Source of the DNA: Kiritimatiellia bacterium
GTDB lineage: Bacteria; Verrucomicrobiota; Kiritimatiellia; RFP12; UBA1067
Length of the DNA: 7,349 bases
Direction of reading: 5' to 3'
Assembly (NCBI GenBank): GCA_017411125.1
Contig: JAFPNP010000373.1
Span: 1 to 7,349, forward strand
Of this stretch, positions 1 through 6,157 are shown piece by piece (position 1 is the stretch's first letter; each line of letters starts with the position of its first letter). The notes under the pieces are model-generated. The model was not told where the DNA came from. It ran no database searches and saw nothing but the letters and a program-made list of their open reading frames with translations. The position numbers and the translations under genes are program-made.

Positions 1-6
1 CCTCTC

Positions 7-28
7 GGCGCGTTGAGGACGACGCGCC
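7..28. other. GC-rich inverted repeat upstream of nrdG
   Basis: Bases 7-13 (GGCGCGT) are perfectly complementary to 22-28 (ACGCGCC), giving a 7-bp stem with an 8-nt loop. No T-tract follows on the plus strand, so it is not a classic intrinsic terminator. A TGA at 14-16 in frame 2 lies in the loop. It could end an upstream gene (last visible residues LSAR), which would make the hairpin a 3'-end structure of that gene. Too little upstream sequence is present to decide. The rest of 1-85 contains only the nrdG promoter. Confidence 0.35.
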
Positions 29-50
29 ATGCCATGCGGCAAGAAAAGGC

Positions 51-78
51 TTGCGCACCTGCGAGATTGTGGTACACT
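51..78 (+). promoter_or_regulatory. Putative sigma-70 promoter of nrdG-rlmI, leaderless
   Basis: A -35-like TTGCGC lies at 51-56 and a -10-like TACACT at 73-78, with a 16-bp spacer. A TG at 70-71 gives an extended -10 (TGnTACACT). The last base of the -10 is 7 nt before the nrdG ATG at 86, so transcription should start at about 85-86, on the start codon itself. The hexamers are imperfect. The confidence rests partly on the identical -10 to ATG geometry of the stronger promoter at 1800-1829. Confidence 0.5.
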
Positions 79-85
79 ATCCGTC

Positions 86-583
86 ATGTACTATTCAGCA
101 ATCAGGACGTGCGACGTGGCGAACGGACCGGGCGTGAGGGTATCGCTTTTCGTGAGCGGGTGTACGCACCGATGCCCCGGATGCTTCAACCCGGACACAT
201 GGGATTTCAAGCACGGCAACCCTTGGACGGACGAAACCGCCGAAAACGCGCTCGACGCCTGCGCCCCGGAATGGATACAGGGGCTTTCGCTTCTCGGCGG
301 CGAGCCGTTCGAACCGGACAACCAGCGCGCGCTCCTTCCGCTTCTCCGCAATTTCCGCGCGCGCTTTCCCCAAAAAGACGTCTGGGCGTGGACGGGATGC
401 GTGTACGAACAGGACCTCCTCGGCGAAAGCCGCTGGCGGTGCGATGCCACGGACGAAATGCTTTCGTCCATCGACGTTCTCGTGGACGGCCCGTTCGTGG
501 AAGCGCTCAAGGACATATCGCTCCGCTTCCGAGGCTCGTCGAACCAGCGGATCATAGAATTGAAAAGTGGAAAGCTGTCATGA
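86..583 (+). CDS. nrdG: Anaerobic ribonucleoside-triphosphate reductase activating protein (radical SAM)
   Basis: This is a 165-aa protein of the NrdG family, whose E. coli member is about 154 aa. NrdG uses a [4Fe-4S] cluster and S-adenosylmethionine to create the glycyl radical on NrdD, switching on oxygen-independent dNTP synthesis in the cytoplasm. The radical-SAM cluster motif CX3CX2C is visible as C26, C30 and C33 (SGCTHRCPGC), preceded by the family's N-terminal NGPGVR. The SAM-contacting GGEP is at residues 71-74, followed by the WAWTG stretch and the C-terminal VDGPF and SNQR signatures. The ATG at 86 is chosen because family homology begins there (MYYSAIRTCDVANGPG). An in-frame ATG at 29 would add 19 unrelated residues and lies upstream of the promoter. 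There is no Shine-Dalgarno. The stop overlaps the next gene as ATGA. The partner nrdD is not in the window and may lie upstream or elsewhere. Confidence 0.95.
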   Translation: MYYSAIRTCDVANGPGVRVSLFVSGCTHRCPGCFNPDTWDFKHGNPWTDETAENALDACAPEWIQGLSLLGGEPFEPDNQRALLPLLRNFRARFPQKDVWAWTGCVYEQDLLGESRWRCDATDEMLSSIDVLVDGPFVEALKDISLRFRGSSNQRIIELKSGKLS

Positions 584-1770
584 AAAAGGTAACATTGAAC
601 AACAGGCGCGACTATACCGTGGCGCATCGCCATCCGTGGGTATTCTCGGGAGCTGTCCATTCCGTAGAAGGGAATCCGGCGCCCGGCGATACCGTATGCG
701 TGGAAAGCGCCGGCGGAGAGCGGCTGGGCTGGGGCAGCTGGTCGCCGGCGTCACAGATCCGCGTGCGGATGCTCTCTTTCGAACCGGAACGCGAGCCGGA
801 CGCGGAGTTCGTGGACGGCCTCGTGGGCGCGTCCGTGGCGCGGCGAGCGGCGTTCTGGGTGGACGGAGCCACAAACGCATTCCGCCTGGTGAACGCGGAA
901 TCCGATGGACTGCCCGGCGTAGTGGCCGACTACTACGCGGGAGTAGTCGTCGTGCAGCTGGCTACCGCCGGGGCGGAGCATTGGAAGGACACAATCGTGT
1001 CCGCCCTGCGCAAATACGTGCCGAACTGCTCGTGCGTCTACAACCGCAGCGACGTGGATTCGCGCGCCAGAGAAGGACTCGAGCCCGTCACCGGGCTTCT
1101 CGCGGGCGAAGAGCCGCCGGAACTGGTGGAAATCCGCGAAGGGAACGTGGCGTATCTCGTAGACGTGCGGAAGGGCCACAAGACCGGCTTCTACCTCGAC
1201 CAGCGCCCGGCGCGCGCCGCGGTCGCCGCCTACGCGCCGTCGGCGGACGTGTTGAACTGCTTCTCCTATACCGGCGGCTTCGGCCTCGCAGCCTGCGCGG
1301 GAGGCGCGGCATCCGTGACGCACGTGGACGCCAGCACGGACGCGCTCGCGCTCGCGCGGCGCAACACGGACCTGCTGCACCTTTGCGGCACGAAGTGCGA
1401 GTTCACTGAAGCGGACGTGTTCAAGCAGCTGCGCCTGTACCGCGACCAGGGACGGACGTTCGACCTTGTCGTGCTCGACCCTCCGAAATTCGCCGACACC
1501 AAAGCGTCGCTCATGCGCGCCGCGCGCGGATACAAAGACATAAACCTGCTCGCCATGAAGCTTCTCCGCCCCGGCGGCGTGCTCGCCACGTTCTCCTGCT
1601 CCGGCGCGGTCACGCCCGACCTGTTCGACAAGATATGCGCCGAGGCGGCGTTCGACGCAAAGCGCGACTTCCAGATACTCGAACGCACGCGGCAGGGGCC
1701 GGACCACCCGGTGGCGCTGACGTTCCCGGAAGGACTTTACCTCAAGGGGCTCATCCTTCGCCGCGTGTGA
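580..1770 (+). CDS. rlmI: Class I SAM-dependent 23S rRNA (cytosine-C5) methyltransferase, RlmI-like
   Basis: The product is 396 aa, the same length as E. coli RlmI, which methylates C1962 of 23S rRNA. An N-terminal PUA-type RNA-binding domain (about residues 1-75, with HPWVFSGA) precedes a linking domain and a C-terminal Rossmann methyltransferase. Visible motifs are KGHKTGFYLDQR at 198-209, the SAM-binding motif I NCFSYTGGF ending at 234, motif IV DPPKF at 300-304, and motif VI TFSCSG with C340 as the expected catalytic cysteine. The tail (DHPVALTFPEGLYLKG) is also typical of the family. The ATG at 580 overlaps the nrdG stop (ATGA), and a weak GGAAAG lies 5 nt upstream, so it is probably translated by coupling to nrdG. 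The same reading frame stays open upstream to about position 13, but that part is the out-of-frame shadow of nrdG. The exact rRNA target in this organism is inferred. Confidence 0.92.
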   Translation: MKKVTLNNRRDYTVAHRHPWVFSGAVHSVEGNPAPGDTVCVESAGGERLGWGSWSPASQIRVRMLSFEPEREPDAEFVDGLVGASVARRAAFWVDGATNAFRLVNAESDGLPGVVADYYAGVVVVQLATAGAEHWKDTIVSALRKYVPNCSCVYNRSDVDSRAREGLEPVTGLLAGEEPPELVEIREGNVAYLVDVRKGHKTGFYLDQRPARAAVAAYAPSADVLNCFSYTGGFGLAACAGGAASVTHVDASTDALALARRNTDLLHLCGTKCEFTEADVFKQLRLYRDQGRTFDLVVLDPPKFADTKASLMRAARGYKDINLLAMKLLRPGGVLATFSCSGAVTPDLFDKICAEAAFDAKRDFQILERTRQGPDHPVALTFPEGLYLKGLILRRV

Positions 1771-1771
1771 C

Positions 1772-1798
1772 GCGAACCGGGGAAAATCCCTTTTTCGC
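1772..1798 (+). terminator. Possible intrinsic terminator of nrdG-rlmI
   Basis: Just after the rlmI stop, GCGAA (1772-1776) pairs with TTCGC (1794-1798). Inside it, GGGGA (1779-1783) pairs with TCCCT (1787-1791) around an AAA loop, using one G-U pair. A 2x2 internal loop (CC/TT) separates the two stems. The inner stem is followed directly by five T residues (1791-1795), as in a short Rho-independent terminator. The stem is short, so efficiency is uncertain. It lies just before the promoter at 1800, where a terminator would be expected. Confidence 0.4.
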
Positions 1799-1799
1799 T

Positions 1800-1829
1800 T
1801 TGACTTGCACGTGTGCCAACAGGTATAAT
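1800..1829 (+). promoter_or_regulatory. Strong sigma-70-type promoter for the tolC-GH97 unit, leaderless
   Basis: TTGACT (1800-1805) and a consensus TATAAT (1824-1829) are separated by 18 bp. The -10 ends 7 nt before the ATG at 1837, so the predicted +1 falls at about 1836-1837 and the transcript should have essentially no 5' leader. A short inverted repeat, GCAC-GT-GTGC (1807-1816), sits in the spacer and could be an operator half-site pair. It is short enough to be chance. Confidence 0.75.
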
Positions 1830-1836
1830 AGGTAAC

Positions 1837-3225
1837 ATGCATTTTTTGACAAGATTGGGTTTGGCGGCGGGGACGGCGTCGCTTCTGGTTTCCGGATGCG
1901 GCACCATCGACCGCGCTCGGCGGGCGCAGGCCGAAGCCGAGGTCGCCGGTCTGGACGATTCCGCCGGGCGGGAGGTCGCGCAGCGCGTCGATCTCAGGGG
2001 AAGCCGCCTCGTCGACTACGTGGCATGGGCGATGAACCACCGTCCGAGCATAGAGGCCGCGCACCTTTCGATATCCAACGCCGTGCTGGAGCTTTCGCGG
2101 GTGACGAGCGACCGGTCCCTGCAAATGGGGCTGTCGGCCGGGTACTCGCAGTCCACCGCAAATCCAGGAAGCCACTTCTCGTGGCACCAGAACCGCGGCA
2201 AGTTCACGTCCGACGTGTCCTTCGATCTGCTCGTGTACGATTTCGGGCGGATCGACGCGAAGGAACGCCAGGCGCGGGAACGCGTGGTCGCGGCGCAGCG
2301 CGATCTGGCCGACGAAGAGTTCGTCGTGTTCAAGGACGTGGCGCAGGCGTACTTCACCCTTCTCCAGAACGACGCGCTCCTCGAAGTGGCCCGCACGAAC
2401 GAATTCCAGTACGCCGAGCATCTCCGCCAGGCGGAATCGCTGCTTTCCGCCGGCGAAGTGAAAAAGCTCGACGTGCTCAAGGCGCGCGTGGACCTCTCGG
2501 ACGCCCGGCTCGCGACTATCAACGCGTCCAACGACGTCGTGACGGCCGGGGCGGCGTTCATCCGCTCGCTCGGGCTTTCCGCCGACCAGGCATCGCGCGA
2601 AGACGTCATGGCGGTGGCGTCGAACGCGCTCGAAAACGCGCGGCGCGACCTGCACCCGACATCCTACGGCGCAGGCGAGGCGCTTGACTTCGCCCGCACG
2701 AACGCCCCGTCGCTCATGGTTCTGCGAGCGCAGCTGCGGGCGGCGTCCGCAGAGGTCGACTACGCGATAGCAGATCTCTTCCCGTCGCTTTCGTTCTCGA
2801 GCGCGTTCTCGTTCGCCGACCCGGCGTGGAACTGGTCCTGGGGATTCAAGGCGGTGCAGAGCGTGCTGGACGGTTTCCGCAAGCGGACCGCGGTAGACGA
2901 GGCCGTAGTCGCGATGGAACAGGCCCGCGTCGCCCTTGAAGAGGCGGAACAGAACCTTTCGCGCGACCTCGCCGTCGCAGCCGCGAACCGCGACAACGCG
3001 CGCGTCTCGCTGGAGACGGCCCGCATCGAAGTGGCGCAGGCGAGGGAGAACCTCGACACCGTCGTGGAGCAGTACCGGCTCGGCGACGCTTCGCGAATCG
3101 ACTTCACGGACGCCGCCGGCGGCTTCGCCAGCGCCCTCGGCGCGCGCGTGAAGGCGTTCTACGCCGGCGAGATAGCGGAGGCGGAACTGATACGCCTCAC
3201 CGGCCACGTTCCGCCGCAGAAATAG
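1837..3225 (+). CDS. TolC-family outer-membrane efflux lipoprotein
   Basis: The 462-aa product has the outer-membrane efflux protein (OEP) fold. TolC-family proteins trimerise into an outer-membrane beta-barrel with a long periplasmic alpha-helical tunnel, and work with an inner-membrane pump and a periplasmic adaptor. The N-terminus is a lipoprotein signal (basic R6, hydrophobic 7-18, lipobox VSGC), with C21 as the likely acylated residue. Two OEP repeats follow, at about residues 55-240 and 275-450. Each combines beta-strand-like stretches (YDFGR at 134-138; LFPSLSF from 314) with long Ala/Glu/Arg-rich helices. The ATG at 1837 is preferred over an in-frame GTG at 1813, because the GTG lies inside the promoter spacer and the signal peptide begins at the ATG. 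No adaptor or pump gene is in the window, so the transported substrate is unknown. GH97 follows after 52 bp. Confidence 0.88.
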   Translation: MHFLTRLGLAAGTASLLVSGCGTIDRARRAQAEAEVAGLDDSAGREVAQRVDLRGSRLVDYVAWAMNHRPSIEAAHLSISNAVLELSRVTSDRSLQMGLSAGYSQSTANPGSHFSWHQNRGKFTSDVSFDLLVYDFGRIDAKERQARERVVAAQRDLADEEFVVFKDVAQAYFTLLQNDALLEVARTNEFQYAEHLRQAESLLSAGEVKKLDVLKARVDLSDARLATINASNDVVTAGAAFIRSLGLSADQASREDVMAVASNALENARRDLHPTSYGAGEALDFARTNAPSLMVLRAQLRAASAEVDYAIADLFPSLSFSSAFSFADPAWNWSWGFKAVQSVLDGFRKRTAVDEAVVAMEQARVALEEAEQNLSRDLAVAAANRDNARVSLETARIEVAQARENLDTVVEQYRLGDASRIDFTDAAGGFASALGARVKAFYAGEIAEAELIRLTGHVPPQK

Positions 3226-3230
3226 CTTCG

Positions 3231-3245
3231 TCCGCATACTGCGGA
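3231..3245 (+). other. Small intergenic hairpin between tolC-like and GH97 genes
   Basis: TCCGCA (3231-3236) and TGCGGA (3240-3245) form a perfect 6-bp stem with a TAC loop, in the 52-bp gap between the two genes. No T-run follows, so it is unlikely to terminate fully. It could stabilise the upstream message or tune GH97 expression, or be chance in GC-rich DNA. Confidence 0.3.
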
Positions 3246-3265
3246 AACCCCTGAAAACAAGACAC

Positions 3266-3270
3266 GAGGA
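3266..3270 (+). promoter_or_regulatory. Shine-Dalgarno of the GH97 gene
   Basis: GAGGA lies 7 nt before the ATG at 3278, a standard ribosome-binding spacing. It fixes the start of the GH97 gene. It also contrasts with the two promoter-proximal genes in this window, which lack such a site. Confidence 0.75.
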
Positions 3271-3277
3271 TATTGAC

Positions 3278-5284
3278 ATGAAACACTTGACTTCAATTGC
3301 GGCAATGGCGGCGGCAGCGGCCGGATGCGCGGGATCGGCGGCGGCGGATTCGCTTGCCGCGTCCGCCCGCTTCGCGCGGAACGAAATCAGGCTCTACGCC
3401 GGACCTCTTGCATACGAGGTGCTGCGCGACGGCATGCCCGTCGTTCCGAAGACGGAAATCGGCATCAGGCTCGACGGCACGTGCCGCAAGGACGCGAAAC
3501 CGGCGGGCGTCGCGGAACGCGCCGAAAACGCAACACTGCAGACGCCGGTCTACAAAAAGGCGTCCGTCGACCTCTCCGCCCGTTTCACGAGAGTGGACTT
3601 CGGCGACTTCGCCGTATCCCTCGCAGCGCGGGCGGACGGCGTGGCCTGGCGCTTCGAACTGAACAAGGCGGCGACGGTGACTGGCGAGGGCGCCGCGCTC
3701 ACCGTGCCGGAAGGCGCACGGTGCTGGTTCAACCGCAATACCTACGGACGGTGGGGATGCGAAGAGACGATGCCGGAGTACTCCGCAATGGCGACACTGC
3801 CGAACGATCCAAAGAAGATATACTACCTGCCCTTCGTCTACACGACCGGCGGGCAGACCGTGGCCGTGACCGAAACCGACCTGCACGACTACCCGGTGTG
3901 GAACTTCCGCGAGGTGGAACAGAACGCGTCCGGCGCACGGATGCTCCCGGAAATGGAGCGCGCGCCGAAAGCCACGGAGCGCGTAGGAGGATGGGGACGC
4001 GAACGCGGGCTGAAGACAGGCGGACGCTGGGTGCGCGTGACCGAACACGAGGACTACCTCGTCAAGGCCGAAACGCCTCGCGCGCTGCCGTGGCGCGTGT
4101 TCGTGCTTGCGGACGCGCCCTCGAAGCTCTGCGAAGCGGACATCGTGTACGCCCTCGGCACGCCGGCCGACAAGGACGCCGACTTCTCGTGGGTCAAGCC
4201 CGGCAAGGTGGCATGGGACTGGTGGAACTGTTTCGACAACCGCCGCGTGCCCGCCAACGGCGGCTGCAACACGAAGACCTACGAGCGCTTCATCGACTTC
4301 GCCGCCAAGACGGGCGTCGAGTACGTGATCTTCGACGAGGGATGGAGCGAGCAGCTCAACATCTGGAAATTCCATGCGGACGTCGACGTGACGCACCTCA
4401 TCGACTACGCGAAGCAGCGCAACGTCGGCATCATCCTCTGGATGGCGTGGGCGCAAGTATACGGCGAAGAAGAGCGCGTAGCCTCGCACTTTGCCAAGCT
4501 CGGCGTCAAAGGCTTCAAAGTGGACTTCATGGACCGCGGCGACGCCGAGGTGGCGACGTTCCTCGAGAAGTTCGCCAAAGTCTGCGCCAAGCACAGGCTT
4601 CTGCTCGATTACCACGGCGCGTACCGCCCCGTCGGCCTCAACCGCACGTATCCGAACATTCTCAACTACGAAGGCATACACGGCCTGGAGCAGATGAAGT
4701 GGGCGCCGGCGGACAAAGACATGGCGATGAACGACGTCGCGTGCTTCTTCCTGCGCCTCACGGCCGGCCCGATGGACTACACCCCCGGCGCGATGATAAA
4801 CCTCCCATACGGAAAGTACACGGCTGGCGAAGGCGCCCGCTTCCCCGGTTCCGTCGGCACGCGCTGCCACCAGATGGCGATGATGGCCTTGTACGAAGCT
4901 TATCTCCAGATGCTTTGCGACTCCCCGACAAACTACGAGAAGAACGAAGAGTGCTTCCGCTTCATGGCCGGAGTGCCCGTCACGTGGGATGCGACGGTCG
5001 GCCTTCCCGGCGATCCCGGAACGGTGGCCGCGGTCGCGCGCAAGGCAAAGGACGGCAGCTGGTACGCCGCCGGACTTTGCACGAAGACGCCGCGCCCGTA
5101 CGCGGTGGACACCTCGTTCCTAGGCGGCGGCGAATGGTATGCGGAAATCTTCCGCGACGCGCCCGACTGCGCCGCCGAACCCTCGCACTACATCCACGAG
5201 ACGAAAACCGTCAAGCCGGGCGACAAGGTTTCCGTTCCGATGTCCGTCGGCGGCGGTTTCATCGTAAAGTTCACGCGGCGCTGA
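3278..5284 (+). CDS. Secreted glycoside hydrolase family 97 (retaining alpha-glycosidase type)
   Basis: The 668-aa product matches GH97 in length and architecture: an N-terminal beta-sandwich (about residues 25-290), a (beta/alpha)8 catalytic barrel (about 300-560) and a C-terminal beta-sandwich (about 570-668). Residues 1-23 form a signal peptide with an AAA|D cleavage site. An alternative lipobox AAGC at C17 is possible but poor. GH97 includes calcium-dependent inverting alpha-glucosidases (SusB) and retaining alpha-galactosidases. Here KVDFMDR places an Asp, D416, where the retaining branch has its nucleophile, and NYEGIHG gives E465 as the likely acid/base. Other family landmarks are TETDL (E199, near a calcium ligand in SusB), WDWWN (313-317), HGAYRPVGL, RTYPN and GPMDYTPG. 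A retaining alpha-galactosidase or related activity is therefore favoured, but the sugar is not proven. The stop directly abuts the next start. Confidence 0.9.
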   Translation: MKHLTSIAAMAAAAAGCAGSAAADSLAASARFARNEIRLYAGPLAYEVLRDGMPVVPKTEIGIRLDGTCRKDAKPAGVAERAENATLQTPVYKKASVDLSARFTRVDFGDFAVSLAARADGVAWRFELNKAATVTGEGAALTVPEGARCWFNRNTYGRWGCEETMPEYSAMATLPNDPKKIYYLPFVYTTGGQTVAVTETDLHDYPVWNFREVEQNASGARMLPEMERAPKATERVGGWGRERGLKTGGRWVRVTEHEDYLVKAETPRALPWRVFVLADAPSKLCEADIVYALGTPADKDADFSWVKPGKVAWDWWNCFDNRRVPANGGCNTKTYERFIDFAAKTGVEYVIFDEGWSEQLNIWKFHADVDVTHLIDYAKQRNVGIILWMAWAQVYGEEERVASHFAKLGVKGFKVDFMDRGDAEVATFLEKFAKVCAKHRLLLDYHGAYRPVGLNRTYPNILNYEGIHGLEQMKWAPADKDMAMNDVACFFLRLTAGPMDYTPGAMINLPYGKYTAGEGARFPGSVGTRCHQMAMMALYEAYLQMLCDSPTNYEKNEECFRFMAGVPVTWDATVGLPGDPGTVAAVARKAKDGSWYAAGLCTKTPRPYAVDTSFLGGGEWYAEIFRDAPDCAAEPSHYIHETKTVKPGDKVSVPMSVGGGFIVKFTRR

Positions 5285-6136
5285 ATGAGCAACGAACCAT
5301 CCAACCCCGCCGACTATTTCGCGTCGCTGCTTGGCGACGCGAATCCGGCAAATGGCAGGCCGAAACCTCGCCGCACCACCGTCGTCACGCCCGCCACCGT
5401 GGCGCGCGTGCATGCCGAACAGGCGGCCGACGCGTTCGCCGCCGAACGCGAGGCGCTCAACGAGGAAATCGAAAACCAGAAAGCGGTCGTCGAGGCCCTT
5501 GCGCTCGAACTGGCCGAAGCGAAAGAGTCGCTGGAGACGGCGAACAACGCGCTTGCCGCCGCCAAAGAGGAATCCGAGGCCGTCAAGCGCGAACTCGCCA
5601 TCTCCCAGGAAGCGCTTGAACGCGAGAAATCCGTTCCGAGGCACGACCCCGCGCTGCTGGATAAAATCGCCGACGGCGAGCGGGAGATCGAACGGCTGCA
5701 GGCGTTGCTCGCCGAGGCGCAGCGCACTTCGCTTTCATCGGCCGTTCTGCTGGAAAAGCCGGACGGCGTGACAGAGAAATTCACGGGCGAAATCCGCGAA
5801 CACCTGCTGGAAGCGCTGGCGGACGCGCAGAAGGCGGCGGACGCCGGCGGACGCGACCGCCGCGCCCGGATTCTGGAAGCTATCCTGTTCGCCAACGCCC
5901 GCACTGGCGAACTCGCCCGCAGGCGCGATGCAGTGAAACAGATCATGAAAGACGCCGGATCGTTCATCGACGATTCCGCGATAGCCGAGCTGGAGAAGCT
6001 GGGCTTCCGCTACGTCAGCGGGGCGAACCACCACAAGCTCGACTTCGCCGGAATCCGCTTCCCGGTTTCCAAGACGCCGGGCGACCGCCGCAGCTGCCTC
6101 AACAGCGCGGCGGAAATCTGCAACCGCGTGTTCTAG
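5285..6136 (+). CDS. Unrecognised coiled-coil protein with C-terminal HicA-like domain
   Basis: I do not recognise this 283-aa protein by name. Residues 1-35 are polar and probably disordered (Pro/Asn/Arg-rich), with no signal peptide, so it should be cytoplasmic. Residues about 40-147 are a long Ala/Glu/Leu coiled coil. Residues 160-225 form a helical region rich in charged residues (FTGEIREHLLEAL, then DRRARILEAILFAN). The last 50 residues read as a helix, a strand LGFRYVSGANHHKLDF with H249 and H250, then IRFPVSKTPGDRR and a final helix. This order and the paired histidines resemble the dsRBD-like fold of HicA mRNA interferases, but the match is by eye. The ATG touches the GH97 stop (TGA|ATG) with no Shine-Dalgarno, so it is probably translated by coupling. 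Codon use resembles its neighbours. No HicB-like antitoxin follows, so a free toxin is unlikely; nucleic-acid binding is the more cautious guess. Confidence 0.8.
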   Translation: MSNEPSNPADYFASLLGDANPANGRPKPRRTTVVTPATVARVHAEQAADAFAAEREALNEEIENQKAVVEALALELAEAKESLETANNALAAAKEESEAVKRELAISQEALEREKSVPRHDPALLDKIADGEREIERLQALLAEAQRTSLSSAVLLEKPDGVTEKFTGEIREHLLEALADAQKAADAGGRDRRARILEAILFANARTGELARRRDAVKQIMKDAGSFIDDSAIAELEKLGFRYVSGANHHKLDFAGIRFPVSKTPGDRRSCLNSAAEICNRVF

Positions 6137-6137
6137 C

Positions 6138-6153
6138 CGGCGCAACGACGCCG
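6138..6153. other. Short hairpin between convergent genes
   Basis: The 21-bp gap between two convergent stop codons contains CGGCG (6138-6142) and CGCCG (6149-6153), a 5-bp perfect stem with a 6-nt loop. It lacks a T-tract on either strand. It might act as a weak bidirectional 3'-end structure, but such a short GC stem can easily occur by chance here. Confidence 0.25.
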
Positions 6154-6157
6154 CGCC

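Noticed and set aside
13..579. N-terminal extension of the RlmI reading frame, which would give a 585-aa fusion protein.
   Set aside because: The extension overlaps nrdG in a different frame and is Arg-rich without motifs. RlmI homology starts at the ATG at 580, giving the family's standard 396 aa.
1813..1836. Alternative GTG start adding 8 residues to the TolC-like lipoprotein.
   Set aside because: The GTG lies between the -35 and -10 hexamers and so upstream of the predicted transcript start. The lipoprotein signal peptide also begins naturally at the ATG at 1837.
751..3279. A very long open frame (842 codons) on the minus strand opposite rlmI and the TolC-like gene.
   Set aside because: It spans two clearly identified plus-strand genes and their intergenic promoter. 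Its translation is Arg/Val/His-rich with no recognisable domain, as expected when GC-rich codon bias removes stops from the antisense frame.
3293..4870. A 525-codon minus-strand frame opposite GH97.
   Set aside because: It has no domain signature and lies antisense to a well-supported gene; its composition is typical of a GC-bias shadow.
3325..5619. A 764-codon plus-strand frame overlapping the GH97 gene and the start of the coiled-coil gene.
   Set aside because: The translation is an Arg-rich low-complexity shadow of the GH97 frame, and GH97 shows full family motifs in the other frame.
5285..6136. Reading the coiled-coil/HicA-like gene as a toxin-antitoxin or anti-phage system.
   Set aside because: There is no adjacent antitoxin, nuclease, ATPase or other defence gene, and the HicA resemblance is only by eye. 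Kept as a finding about the domain, not called as a system.
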